A DNA stretch of 18,176 nucleotides from an uncultured Eubacteriales bacterium (GTDB lineage: Bacteria > Bacillota > Clostridia > Oscillospirales > Oscillospiraceae), in contig URGI01000038.1 of assembly GCA_900547315.1 (NCBI GenBank), positions 1 to 18,176 of the forward strand. Direction: 5' to 3'. A program made the translations under genes and the position numbers. Positions 1 through 8,435 of this stretch are shown here, one piece after another; the stretch's first letter is position 1; the number at the start of each line of letters is the position of its first letter. The notes under the pieces were generated by a model, which made no database searches, was not told the DNA's origin, and was given only the letters and a program-made list of their open reading frames with translations.

Positions 1-15
1 ATTTACGAAATCAGG

Positions 16-42
16 TCAAATTCTTCCGATACCTAATTTCAT
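16..42 (-). other. Possible short leader ORF (8 codons) downstream of an edge promoter
   Basis: On the minus strand an AAGGAG ribosome-binding-like sequence (55-60) precedes an ATG at 40-42 by 12 nt. The frame reads MKLGIGRI and then stops at 16-18. It lies about 45 nt downstream of the promoter at 92-120. It could be a leader peptide of an operon beyond the window, or chance. No longer frame is open through this stretch on that strand, so the first full gene of that transcript must begin beyond position 1. Confidence 0.2.
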
Positions 43-91
43 ATATCTCTGCATCTCCTTGAGAAAATCATACTGAAAACTGCGGTTTAAT

Positions 92-120
92 ATTATAACA
101 GATATTCCTATCCGGCTCAA
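92..120 (-). promoter_or_regulatory. Sigma-A-type promoter firing leftward out of the window
   Basis: Read on the minus strand, a -35 box TTGAGC (115-120) and a perfect -10 box TATAAT (92-97) are separated by 17 nt. Transcription would start near 85 and leave the window on the left. It lies just beyond the suf operon terminator at 168-212, so it probably serves the next gene on the minus strand, which is not in the window. Confidence 0.65.
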
Positions 121-167
121 GGGTTTTCAGCGCAATGGCGAGATATTTTTATAGGCGTCAAAAACAT

Positions 168-212
168 TTGCCGCGGAGCGGCGGCCATGTTATGGCCGCC
201 GCTCCGCGGCAA
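168..212 (-). terminator. Rho-independent terminator of the suf operon
   Basis: A perfect 21-bp, GC-rich inverted repeat (168-188 with 192-212) encloses a 3-nt loop and begins 17 nt after the sufU stop codon. On the minus strand it is followed by ATGTTTTTG, a T-rich tail. The stem is unusually long and perfect for a simple terminator. As it is nearly symmetric it could also stop transcripts from the other side, but no plus-strand gene reads into it here. Confidence 0.85.
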
Positions 213-229
213 GGGGTATCTTTATCACG

Positions 230-667
230 TCACGCCTGCTCGGAGCTGCCGTTCAGCGCCTCTTTCAGAGTGCGCCAGCCGAGCACCGCGCACTTGACGC
301 GCGCGGGCATGTGGGCGATATCGCGGAGAGCCGACGCCTCTTCCAGACTGTCGATCTCCTCCTCCGACGCCTCGCCCTTGATCATCTTCAGGAATATCTC
401 GCCCATCTTCAGCGCTTCGTCCTTCTTGCGGCCAACGATCATGCCAAGCATGATATCTGCCGAAGCCTGCGAGATGGCGCAGCCGTCGCCGACGAACGCG
501 CCGTCCGAAATCGTATCGCCGTCCAGCTTCAGCTTGAGAAAAATATCGTCGCCGCAGCTGGGATTGACGCCCTCAAGCACGATGTCCGCGTCGGGCATGT
601 CATGCTTGAACTCCGGATGCAGGTTGTGCTCCGTCAATATCTCATTATAAAAGCTTCTATTTTCCAT
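230..667 (-). CDS. sufU: SufU, iron-sulfur cluster assembly / sulfur-relay protein
   Basis: This 145-residue protein belongs to the IscU/NifU-like fold family. The three conserved cysteines are visible at C38 (PSCGD), C63 (GDGCAIS) and C126 (VKCAVLGW), with the conserved aspartate D40 in the CGD motif. The stretch of about 20 extra residues before the last cysteine (roughly 98-118) is typical of the SufU subtype, in which these residues bind zinc and accept persulfide sulfur from SufS. The length matches B. subtilis SufU. It is the last gene of the suf operon. Its start overlaps the end of sufS by 11 nt, which suggests translational coupling and fits the SufS-SufU partnership. A strong hairpin terminator follows its stop. 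SufU rather than IscU is favoured by this insertion and by the gene order. Confidence 0.95.
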   Translation of the reverse strand: MENRSFYNEILTEHNLHPEFKHDMPDADIVLEGVNPSCGDDIFLKLKLDGDTISDGAFVGDGCAISQASADIMLGMIVGRKKDEALKMGEIFLKMIKGEASEEEIDSLEEASALRDIAHMPARVKCAVLGWRTLKEALNGSSEQA

Positions 668-1871
668 AACCCATGCGCTCCCTCAATGTGGACAGGCTGT
701 CAAGCAGCCGGTCGATCTCCGCCTCCGTGTTATAAAACGCGAGACTTGCGCGCGCGGTGGACGGATGCTTCAGATATGCCAGCAGCGGCTGGGCGCAATG
801 GTGCCCCGCGCGGATCGCTACGCCGTCGCTCGCAAGAATTTCGCTGATATCATGGGGATGCACGCCGTCGACCGTAAAGGTGATGATGCCGCAGTGCTCC
901 TCGGGATTCTCCGAGCCGAGCACATGGACGCTGGGAATACCGCGTATGCCATCCATCGCGCGGCGGGTCAGCGCAACCTCCTGCCGGTGCATCTGCTCAA
1001 AGCCGACGCTCTTGACATATTCGATCGCCGCCTGAAGCCCCACGGCGTCCGCCGCGTTGACCGTACCGGCCTCGAACTTATGCGGCAGCTCCGCAAAGAC
1101 CGCGCCCTCGCGGGTGACGGACTCTATCATCTCGCCGCCGGTGAGGAACGGAGGCATGGCGTCCAGCAGCTCCTCGCGGCCGTACAGCACGCCGATGCCC
1201 ATGGGGCCGTAGACCTTATGGCCGGAGAAGGACAGGAAGTCCGCGTCCAGCGCCTGCACGTCCACGGGGATGTGCGGCGTGCTCTGCGCCGCGTCCACGA
1301 CCATGACCGCGCCCACGCGGTGCGCAAGCTCGGCTATCTCGCGGATTGGATTCACCCTGCCCAGGACGTTCGAGACATGGGTACATGCCACGATCTTCGT
1401 CTTCGGCGTGATGAGCGACGCGACCTTATTGAGATCGAGCGTCCCGTCCGGCTCGCATTCCATGAACTTCAGCGTCGCGCCGGTCCGGCGGCAGACCATC
1501 TGCCACGGCAGGAGGTTGCTGTGATGCTCCATGATGGACACCAGTACCTCGTCCCCGGCCTTGACGTTTGAAAGCCCGTAGCTGTACGCCACGAGGTTCA
1601 GCCCCTCGGTGGTGTTGCGGGTAAAGATTATCTCGCGGCTGCTCTTCGCGTTCAGAAAGTCGCGGACGGTGTCGCGCGCACTCTCATAGCTCTCCGTTGC
1701 GGAGACGCTGAGCGGATAAAGGCCGCGGAGCGGATTTGCATTCTTGCTCTTGTAAAACTCGGTCACGGCGTCGAGCACGCACTGCGGGCGCTGCGCCGTC
1801 GCGGCGTTATCCAGATACGCTATATCCAGACTGTTGAGAAGCGGGAAATCGTCCCGATAAGTATGCGCCAT
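657..1871 (-). CDS. sufS: SufS, group II cysteine desulfurase
   Basis: This 404-residue PLP enzyme removes sulfur from L-cysteine, giving alanine and an enzyme-bound persulfide for Fe-S assembly. The PLP lysine lies in SFSGHKVYGP (about K219), the cofactor-binding aspartate in VVDAAQS (about D193), and the catalytic cysteine in RAGHHCAQP (about C359). The last motif is the short-loop form of SufS/group II enzymes. The ATG at 1869-1871 (MAHTYRDDFP) is chosen because it has a GAGGTG ribosome binding site in the 3' end of sufD and begins where the homology begins. The frame stays open 60 codons further upstream, but that part only shadows sufD. sufS starts 1 nt after the sufD stop and overlaps sufU by 11 nt, so coupling is likely on both sides. 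Confidence 0.97.
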   Translation of the reverse strand: MAHTYRDDFPLLNSLDIAYLDNAATAQRPQCVLDAVTEFYKSKNANPLRGLYPLSVSATESYESARDTVRDFLNAKSSREIIFTRNTTEGLNLVAYSYGLSNVKAGDEVLVSIMEHHSNLLPWQMVCRRTGATLKFMECEPDGTLDLNKVASLITPKTKIVACTHVSNVLGRVNPIREIAELAHRVGAVMVVDAAQSTPHIPVDVQALDADFLSFSGHKVYGPMGIGVLYGREELLDAMPPFLTGGEMIESVTREGAVFAELPHKFEAGTVNAADAVGLQAAIEYVKSVGFEQMHRQEVALTRRAMDGIRGIPSVHVLGSENPEEHCGIITFTVDGVHPHDISEILASDGVAIRAGHHCAQPLLAYLKHPSTARASLAFYNTEAEIDRLLDSLSTLRERMGYGK

Positions 1872-1872
1872 C

Positions 1873-2778
1873 TTACAGCACCTCCTCAAGCTCCGCCAGC
1901 ACGGCCGCCTGCGCGGTCTCGTCGCCCAGCGTGCGCGCCAAACGCTCGATCGCGGCGCGGGCCATGATGTTTTCCGCCACATCCGCGGGGATGCCGCGGC
2001 TCTCGAAATAGAACAGGGTGTTCTCGTCAAGCTCACCGATGGTCGCGCCATGGTTGCCGACGACGTTCTCCTCGGCGCAGAGGATCAGCGGCACGGTCTT
2101 GTTGACGACACCGTCGCCCAGCATCAGGACGGTCTCCTGCTCGCTGCCCTCGGAGCCTGCGGAGCCGTTCTTGAAGTCGATAGTTCCGCGGAATATCTTC
2201 TGCGCGTCGTCCTTGAGCGCGCCGGAAGCGTTTATCTCACAGGTCGTCTTCTGACCCCAGTGGTTGACGGTCAGATTCATGTCTATGGTCTGCCGCTTCT
2301 GCCCCAGATAGCCGATGCCGGCCGTGAAGCCCGCGCCGGTGCCGTTGAGCTCAAAGCGGCCGTCGCTGTACACGTCGCCGCGGCCGAGCAGGATCTGAAC
2401 CAGTTCGACCTGACCGTTATCGGCGCACTCGCCGACCGTCTCCATACGGAGGCGGGAATCCTGCGCCGTATTCTGTATCTGCACGAGCCGAACCTTTGCG
2501 TCCTTCCCGACGCGGATCGCCGTGCGCACGAGCAGGTCGCTCTCAGCCTTCATCGTCTCGAACACGGTGACAGTCTGCCCCTCGGGGGCGTGGATGTCCA
2601 CGGTCTTTTCGCCGCACTCTCCGCCGTCCGCGATGTCCAGCCGCGCGGTCTGACCGGCAGCAACGATGCTCTCCGTGCCCAGATCGGCAGGGGTGCCCCA
2701 CTCAAGAGCCGTCTCGTTGACGCCCAGCCGGTTCCATGTGCGGGTCGGGAGCCTGTTTATTATAACTTTTTCACTCAT
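1873..2778 (-). CDS. sufD: SufD, Fe-S cluster assembly scaffold subunit
   Basis: This 301-residue protein of the SufB/SufD family is predicted to pair with SufB in the SufBC2D scaffold where clusters are built. Its C-terminal part carries NHGATIGELDENTLFYFESRG. The histidine here (about H243) corresponds to the histidine implicated in cluster assembly in E. coli SufD. It is shorter than the proteobacterial protein (over 400 residues), as is common for clostridial SufD, and lacks much of the N-terminal region. The start is the ATG at 2776-2778 (MSEKVIINRLP), which has an AAAGGAG site 9 nt upstream. A start 7 codons earlier has no such site. It lies between sufB (13 nt) and sufS (1 nt). Confidence 0.93.
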   Translation of the reverse strand: MSEKVIINRLPTRTWNRLGVNETALEWGTPADLGTESIVAAGQTARLDIADGGECGEKTVDIHAPEGQTVTVFETMKAESDLLVRTAIRVGKDAKVRLVQIQNTAQDSRLRMETVGECADNGQVELVQILLGRGDVYSDGRFELNGTGAGFTAGIGYLGQKRQTIDMNLTVNHWGQKTTCEINASGALKDDAQKIFRGTIDFKNGSAGSEGSEQETVLMLGDGVVNKTVPLILCAEENVVGNHGATIGELDENTLFYFESRGIPADVAENIMARAAIERLARTLGDETAQAAVLAELEEVL

Positions 2779-2791
2779 ATACAAACTCCTT

Positions 2792-4207
2792 TCAGCCAAT
2801 GCTGCCCTTCATCTCCAACCGGATGAGGTTGTTCATTTCCACGGCGTACTCGACCGGCAGCTCCTTGGACACGTTGTCGGCAAAGCCGCTTACGATCAGC
2901 GCGCGGGCGTCCTCCTCGCTCATGCCGCGGCTCATCAGGTAGAACACGGCCTCGTTGCTGATTGCGCCGATCTTGGCCTCGTGGCCGATGGCCGCGTCCT
3001 TCGTGCGGATGTCCATGGCGGGGATGGTGTCGGAGCGGGACTCGGAGTCGAGCATCAGGGACTGACATGACACGGCGGACTTGGTGCCCGTCGCGCCCTT
3101 CTGCACCACAACGCTGCTGCGGAAGGTGCTGATGCCGCCGCTCTTGCTGATGGAGCGGGTGTTCATATAGGAGCTGGTGTTCTTGCCGACATGGACGACC
3201 TTCGCGCCGGTATCGAGATTCTGCCCCGCGCCGGCGAAGGTGACGCCGGTGAACTCCATGCGGGAGTTGTCGCCCTTGAGGATGCTCATGGGGTACAGGC
3301 AGCCGACGTGGGAGCCGAAGGAGCCGGATATCCACTCGATCGTACCGCCCTCTTCGACGAGCGCGCGCTTGGTGTTGAGGTTGTACATATTCTTCGACCA
3401 GTTCTCGATCGTGGAATAGCGGAGCTTCGCGCCCTTCTTCACGAACAGCTCGACGCAGCCCGCGTGTAGGTTTGCGACGTTGTACTTCGGCGCGGAACAT
3501 CCCTCGATGAAGTGCAGGCTCGCGCCCTCGTCCACGATGATGAGCGTGTGCTCGAACTGCCCTGCGCCCTTGGCGTTGAGGCGGAAGTAGGACTGAAGGG
3601 GTATCGACAGGTGCACTCCCTTCGGCACGTACACGAACGAGCCGCCTGACCACACCGCGCCGTGGAGCGCGGCGAACTTATGGTCGCGCGGGGTCACGAG
3701 CTTCATGAAGTACTTGCGCACCATGTCGGCGTATTCGCCCTTCATGGCGCTCTCCATATCGGTATACACGACGCCCTCGGCGGCGACGGAGTCCTTGACA
3801 TTGTGGTAAACAAGCTCGGAGTCGTACTGCGCGCCGACGCCGGCGAGAGACTTGCGCTCCGCCTGCGGGATGCCCAGGCGCTCGAAGGTCTCCTTGATGT
3901 CCTCGGGGACGTCCTTCCAGTCGTTGCGCATCTTGGTGTTTGGGCGGACATAGGTCGCGATGTGATCCATGTCCAGTCCCTCGATGGAGGGTCCCCAGTC
4001 AGGAATCTTCATCTCGTTATAAATCTGGAGGGATTCAAGACGGAACTGCTGCATCCACGCGGGATCGTCTTTTTCCTTGGAGAGCTTTTCCACGATCTCC
4101 GGCGTCAGGCCTGTCTCGATGCGGTAAGCGTCGTTCTCCTCGTCCCGTATGTCGTAGACGCTGCGGTCCACGTCCTCCACATAGGTTTTTTCTTTCTGAT
4201 CTGCCAT
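2792..4207 (-). CDS. sufB: SufB, Fe-S cluster assembly scaffold subunit
   Basis: This 471-residue protein matches SufB throughout its length. It carries the SufB core signature around HFIEGCSAPKY and the long beta-helix that follows. It also has a conserved cysteine in AVSCQSLMLD (about C381) and the HEAKIGAI motif (H409/E410). In E. coli SufB the equivalent cysteine and glutamate are needed for cluster formation at the SufB-SufD interface. The ATG has a GGAGG site about 9 nt upstream. It sits 17 nt after sufC and 13 nt before sufD, in the order rrf2-C-B-D-S-U. This differs from the B. subtilis order C-D-S-U-B. Confidence 0.97.
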   Translation of the reverse strand: MADQKEKTYVEDVDRSVYDIRDEENDAYRIETGLTPEIVEKLSKEKDDPAWMQQFRLESLQIYNEMKIPDWGPSIEGLDMDHIATYVRPNTKMRNDWKDVPEDIKETFERLGIPQAERKSLAGVGAQYDSELVYHNVKDSVAAEGVVYTDMESAMKGEYADMVRKYFMKLVTPRDHKFAALHGAVWSGGSFVYVPKGVHLSIPLQSYFRLNAKGAGQFEHTLIIVDEGASLHFIEGCSAPKYNVANLHAGCVELFVKKGAKLRYSTIENWSKNMYNLNTKRALVEEGGTIEWISGSFGSHVGCLYPMSILKGDNSRMEFTGVTFAGAGQNLDTGAKVVHVGKNTSSYMNTRSISKSGGISTFRSSVVVQKGATGTKSAVSCQSLMLDSESRSDTIPAMDIRTKDAAIGHEAKIGAISNEAVFYLMSRGMSEEDARALIVSGFADNVSKELPVEYAVEMNNLIRLEMKGSIG

Positions 4208-4224
4208 AACAGGAGCCTCCCGCT

Positions 4225-4971
4225 TCAGTCTTCCTTCAGGCTGCCGAAGCCCTTTTCATTGATCTCTTCCACAAGCTCCGCGCCGCCGTTGCGGACGATG
4301 ACGCCCTCTTCCATGACGTGCGCCGCGTCAACATGCAGCGCCTCGAGGATGCGGGTGGAGTGGGTGATGATGAGCAGAGAGCCGTGAGTCCGCTCGCGGA
4401 AAAGGCGCACGCCCTCGCTGACGGTACGGACGGCGTCGACGTCGAGTCCGGAGTCGGTCTCGTCCAGAATGGCGAGCTTCGGCTCAAGCATGAGCATCTG
4501 CAGGATCTCGGCCTTTTTCTTCTCGCCTCCGGAGAAGCCGACGTTCAGGTCGCGCTCGGCGTAGCTCTCGTCCATGTTCAGCAGAGCCATCGTCTCCTTG
4601 AGCTTTTTCTTGAAGTCCCACAGGCGCAGGCGGCTGCCGGTCTTCTGCTCCAGCGCGCTGCGGATGAACGCGCTCAGCGTCACGCCGGGCACCTCGAGCG
4701 GGTTCTGGAAGGACAGGAAAATGCCCTTTTTCGCGCGCTCGTTCACGGGAAGCTCCGTGATGTCCTCGCCGTCAAAGACGATGGAGCCGGAGGTCACGCT
4801 GTAGGCGGGGTTGCCGGTGACGGCGTAGCCCAGCGTGGATTTGCCGGTGCCGTTCGGCCCCATGAGGACATGGGTCTCGTCCTGCCCGATGGTCAGATTC
4901 ACGCCGTGGAGTATCTCCTTCTCCTCCACGCTGACGTGCAGATCCTGAATTTTCAAAAGCTCTTTACTCAT
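4225..4971 (-). CDS. sufC: SufC, ABC-type ATPase of the SufBCD complex
   Basis: This 248-residue soluble ABC ATPase powers conformational change in the SufBC2D scaffold. The Walker A motif is GPNGTGKS (38-45), the signature region is FSGGEKKKAEILQ, and Walker B is LAILDETDSGLD with the SufC-typical ETDSGLD form. The H-loop is ITHSTRIL. There are no membrane segments, in keeping with a non-transport role. The start overlaps the end of the Rrf2 regulator gene by 8 nt (ATGAGTAA), and an AAGGTGG site lies 6 nt upstream, which points to translational coupling. It is the first structural gene of the operon. Confidence 0.97.
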   Translation of the reverse strand: MSKELLKIQDLHVSVEEKEILHGVNLTIGQDETHVLMGPNGTGKSTLGYAVTGNPAYSVTSGSIVFDGEDITELPVNERAKKGIFLSFQNPLEVPGVTLSAFIRSALEQKTGSRLRLWDFKKKLKETMALLNMDESYAERDLNVGFSGGEKKKAEILQMLMLEPKLAILDETDSGLDVDAVRTVSEGVRLFRERTHGSLLIITHSTRILEALHVDAAHVMEEGVIVRNGGAELVEEINEKGFGSLKED

Positions 4972-5428
4972 ATTGAACCACCTTATCTTCGTTCCGTGCC
5001 GCGGATACGGCCGGTGTTTTCTCGTTTACTCGCATACATTGCGCCAGAGTATGGCCGTCAACGTAGCTGTTGATCTGTTCCTCAAGCCCTTTCCAGAACG
5101 GGCGCGCGTCGCAGTCACAGCCGCAGCCGCAGCCTGCCCCCTCTTCGGACTGGCACGCGATCGGCGCGAGGCTTCCCTCCGCCGCACGCAGAATTTCGCC
5201 CACGGGGTAATCCTCCGGTGGGCGGGTCAGGCGGTAGCCGCCCGATTTTCCCACGGCGCTCTCGACCAGATTTGCCCGGCTCAGCGCCGCCATTATGCTC
5301 TCCAGATATTTTTTCGACAGCTGAAGCCGCTGCGCGGCCTCGCTCAGGCGATGCCATTCGCCGCCGCCGTGCTCGGCCATATCCAGCATGACACGCAAGG
5401 CGTAGCGTCCTCTCGTTGAGATCATCAT
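4964..5428 (-). CDS. Rrf2-family (IscR-like) regulator of the suf operon
   Basis: This 154-residue protein has an N-terminal Rrf2 winged helix-turn-helix (MISTRGRYALRVMLDMA, then LSKKYLESIMAALSRANLV and a wing at about 57-68, ending GKSGGYRLTRP). The C-terminal part carries six cysteines, at 92, 100, 102, 104, 106 and 131, five of them within 15 residues. E. coli IscR binds a [2Fe-2S] cluster with three cysteines in the same region, so an Fe-S-sensing repressor is likely. The CxCxCxC run is richer than usual. It is the first gene of the suf operon, overlaps sufC, and has two 17-nt palindromes at its promoter, which together suggest autoregulation. A GGGGG site lies 8 nt before the first of two tandem ATGs. 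Whether it is functionally IscR, SufR-like or another Rrf2 subtype cannot be settled from sequence alone. Confidence 0.9.
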   Translation of the reverse strand: MMISTRGRYALRVMLDMAEHGGGEWHRLSEAAQRLQLSKKYLESIMAALSRANLVESAVGKSGGYRLTRPPEDYPVGEILRAAEGSLAPIACQSEEGAGCGCGCDCDARPFWKGLEEQINSYVDGHTLAQCMRVNEKTPAVSAARNEDKVVQYE

Positions 5429-5451
5429 ACGTCATGCCCCCTTGCTCGTAA

Positions 5452-5468
5452 TATCTACCTTGCAGATA
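5452..5468. promoter_or_regulatory. Candidate Rrf2 operator at the suf transcription start
   Basis: This is a 17-nt imperfect palindrome with the form TATCT-N7-AGATA, where 6 of 8 position pairs are complementary. It straddles the predicted transcription start of the suf operon (about 5465), where a bound repressor would block initiation. The operator role is inferred from position and symmetry. Confidence 0.45.
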
Positions 5469-5471
5469 GGG

Positions 5472-5500
5472 ATTTTAACGCTTAATTCCTACTATGTCAA
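5472..5500 (-). promoter_or_regulatory. Sigma-A promoter of the suf operon
   Basis: On the minus strand a perfect -35 box TTGACA (5495-5500) and a -10 box TAAAAT (5472-5477) are separated by exactly 17 nt. Transcription would start near 5465, about 37 nt before the first ATG of the Rrf2 gene. No other promoter of similar quality lies between this point and the sufU terminator. Confidence 0.85.
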
Positions 5501-5504
5501 TAGG
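5488..5504. promoter_or_regulatory. Second candidate Rrf2 operator overlapping the -35 box
   Basis: This is a 17-nt imperfect palindrome with CCTA and TAGG ends, where 5 of 8 position pairs are complementary. It covers the -35 hexamer of the suf promoter and has the same length as the palindrome at the start site, 36 nt away centre to centre. Its role as an operator is inferred. Confidence 0.4.
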
Positions 5505-5544
5505 GCTTTGAAAAAAGTATGAAAATTGGCTACGAAGAAGGCGA

Positions 5545-5610
5545 GGTACGCACTTGGCGCCCCTTTTAGGGGAGCTGGCATGGCGTCAGCCGTGACTGAG
5601 GGGTCGTCAG
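5545..5610 (-). repeat. Dispersed intergenic hairpin repeat, compact copy
   Basis: This GC-rich segment holds a hairpin CCCCT-TTT-AGGGG (5560-5572) and then a module reading GTCAGCCGTGACTGAGGGG (5585-5603). Both modules recur in reverse orientation at 15262-15427: the string TTGGCGCCCCTTTTAGG is identical in the two copies, and TGACTGAGGGG recurs as CCCCTCAGTCA. The layout resembles short non-coding repeats with CCCCTCAGTCA and CAGCTCCCCT motifs that I associate with gut Clostridia. It fills the gap between the ftsH terminator and the suf promoter and encodes nothing recognisable. Confidence 0.65.
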
Positions 5611-5669
5611 GGTGGAGAGAGTGCCATTCGGGAAAAGACACGGCTCGGCAAACACCCCCACCACAAACC

Positions 5670-5704
5670 AAATCCCGTCCTTTGCGTGGCAAAGGACGGG
5701 ATTT
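5670..5704 (-). terminator. Terminator of the gdpP-ftsH operon
   Basis: A perfect 15-bp stem (5670-5684 with 5690-5704) encloses a 5-nt loop and starts about 20 nt after the ftsH stop. On the minus strand the stem ends in ATTT and runs into GGTTTG, so the T tract is modest. It separates the housekeeping operon from the suf operon, which lies downstream on the same strand. Confidence 0.85.
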
Positions 5705-5723
5705 CGATTCACACTATATTTTA

Positions 5724-7868
<2,145 letters not shown>

Positions 7869-7901
7869 ACGTAAGTCACATCCTTTTCATAAGCCCTGCG
7901 C

Positions 7902-8435
7902 TCATGAATATATTTCGGGTTTGAGTATGCCGATATACGGCAGATTGCGGTAGCGCTCATTATAGTCAAGGCCGTAGCCGACCACAAATGCATCGGGTAT
8001 CTCGAAGCAGGAGTAGTCCGCGTAGATATCGGCCTTGCGGCGCGCGGGCTTATCCATAAGGGTCGCGATGGTGATGGAGGCAGGCTTTCTCACCATGAGG
8101 TAATTCTTCAGGTAGTTCAGCGTCACGCCGGAGTCAAGGATGTCCTCTACGAGTATCAGGTGCCGCCCCTCGATGTTCTGGCTGAGATCCTTATTTATCT
8201 TCACGGCTCCGGTGGAGGTCGTGCCGTTATAGGACGAGACCGCCATGAAGTCCATCGAGCAGTTTATAGTGACATGGCGCATAAGGTCAGCCATGAATAT
8301 AAAGCAGCCCTTCAAAACTCCGACGAAGATCGGATCCTTGCCCTCGAAATCTGCCGAGATGCGCTTGCCTATCTCCGCCACATGGCGCTCAATTTCTTCC
8401 TCGCTTATCAGCACTCCTTCAATGTCTCTCTGCAT
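7902..8435 (-). CDS. hpt: Hypoxanthine phosphoribosyltransferase
   Basis: This 177-residue type I phosphoribosyltransferase salvages hypoxanthine (and often guanine) to nucleotide monophosphates using PRPP. The PRPP-binding motif is VEDILDSGVT (96-105). The DIEGVLISEEEI opening and the FVGVLKGCFIFMADL segment are characteristic of bacterial HPRT, and the length is typical. The start falls inside the 3' end of tilS (28-nt overlap), with a GGAG site 13 nt upstream. ftsH follows after 33 nt. The order tilS-hpt-ftsH is the one found in many Bacillota, including B. subtilis, where HprT also interacts with TilS and FtsH-linked regulation. Confidence 0.96.
   Translation of the reverse strand: MQRDIEGVLISEEEIERHVAEIGKRISADFEGKDPIFVGVLKGCFIFMADLMRHVTINCSMDFMAVSSYNGTTSTGAVKINKDLSQNIEGRHLILVEDILDSGVTLNYLKNYLMVRKPASITIATLMDKPARRKADIYADYSCFEIPDAFVVGYGLDYNERYRNLPYIGILKPEIYS

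Noticed and set aside
1872..2051. 60-codon N-terminal extension of sufS
   Set aside because: It lies wholly inside sufD in another frame, is Arg/Trp-rich and unlike SufS. The start at 1871 has a proper ribosome binding site.
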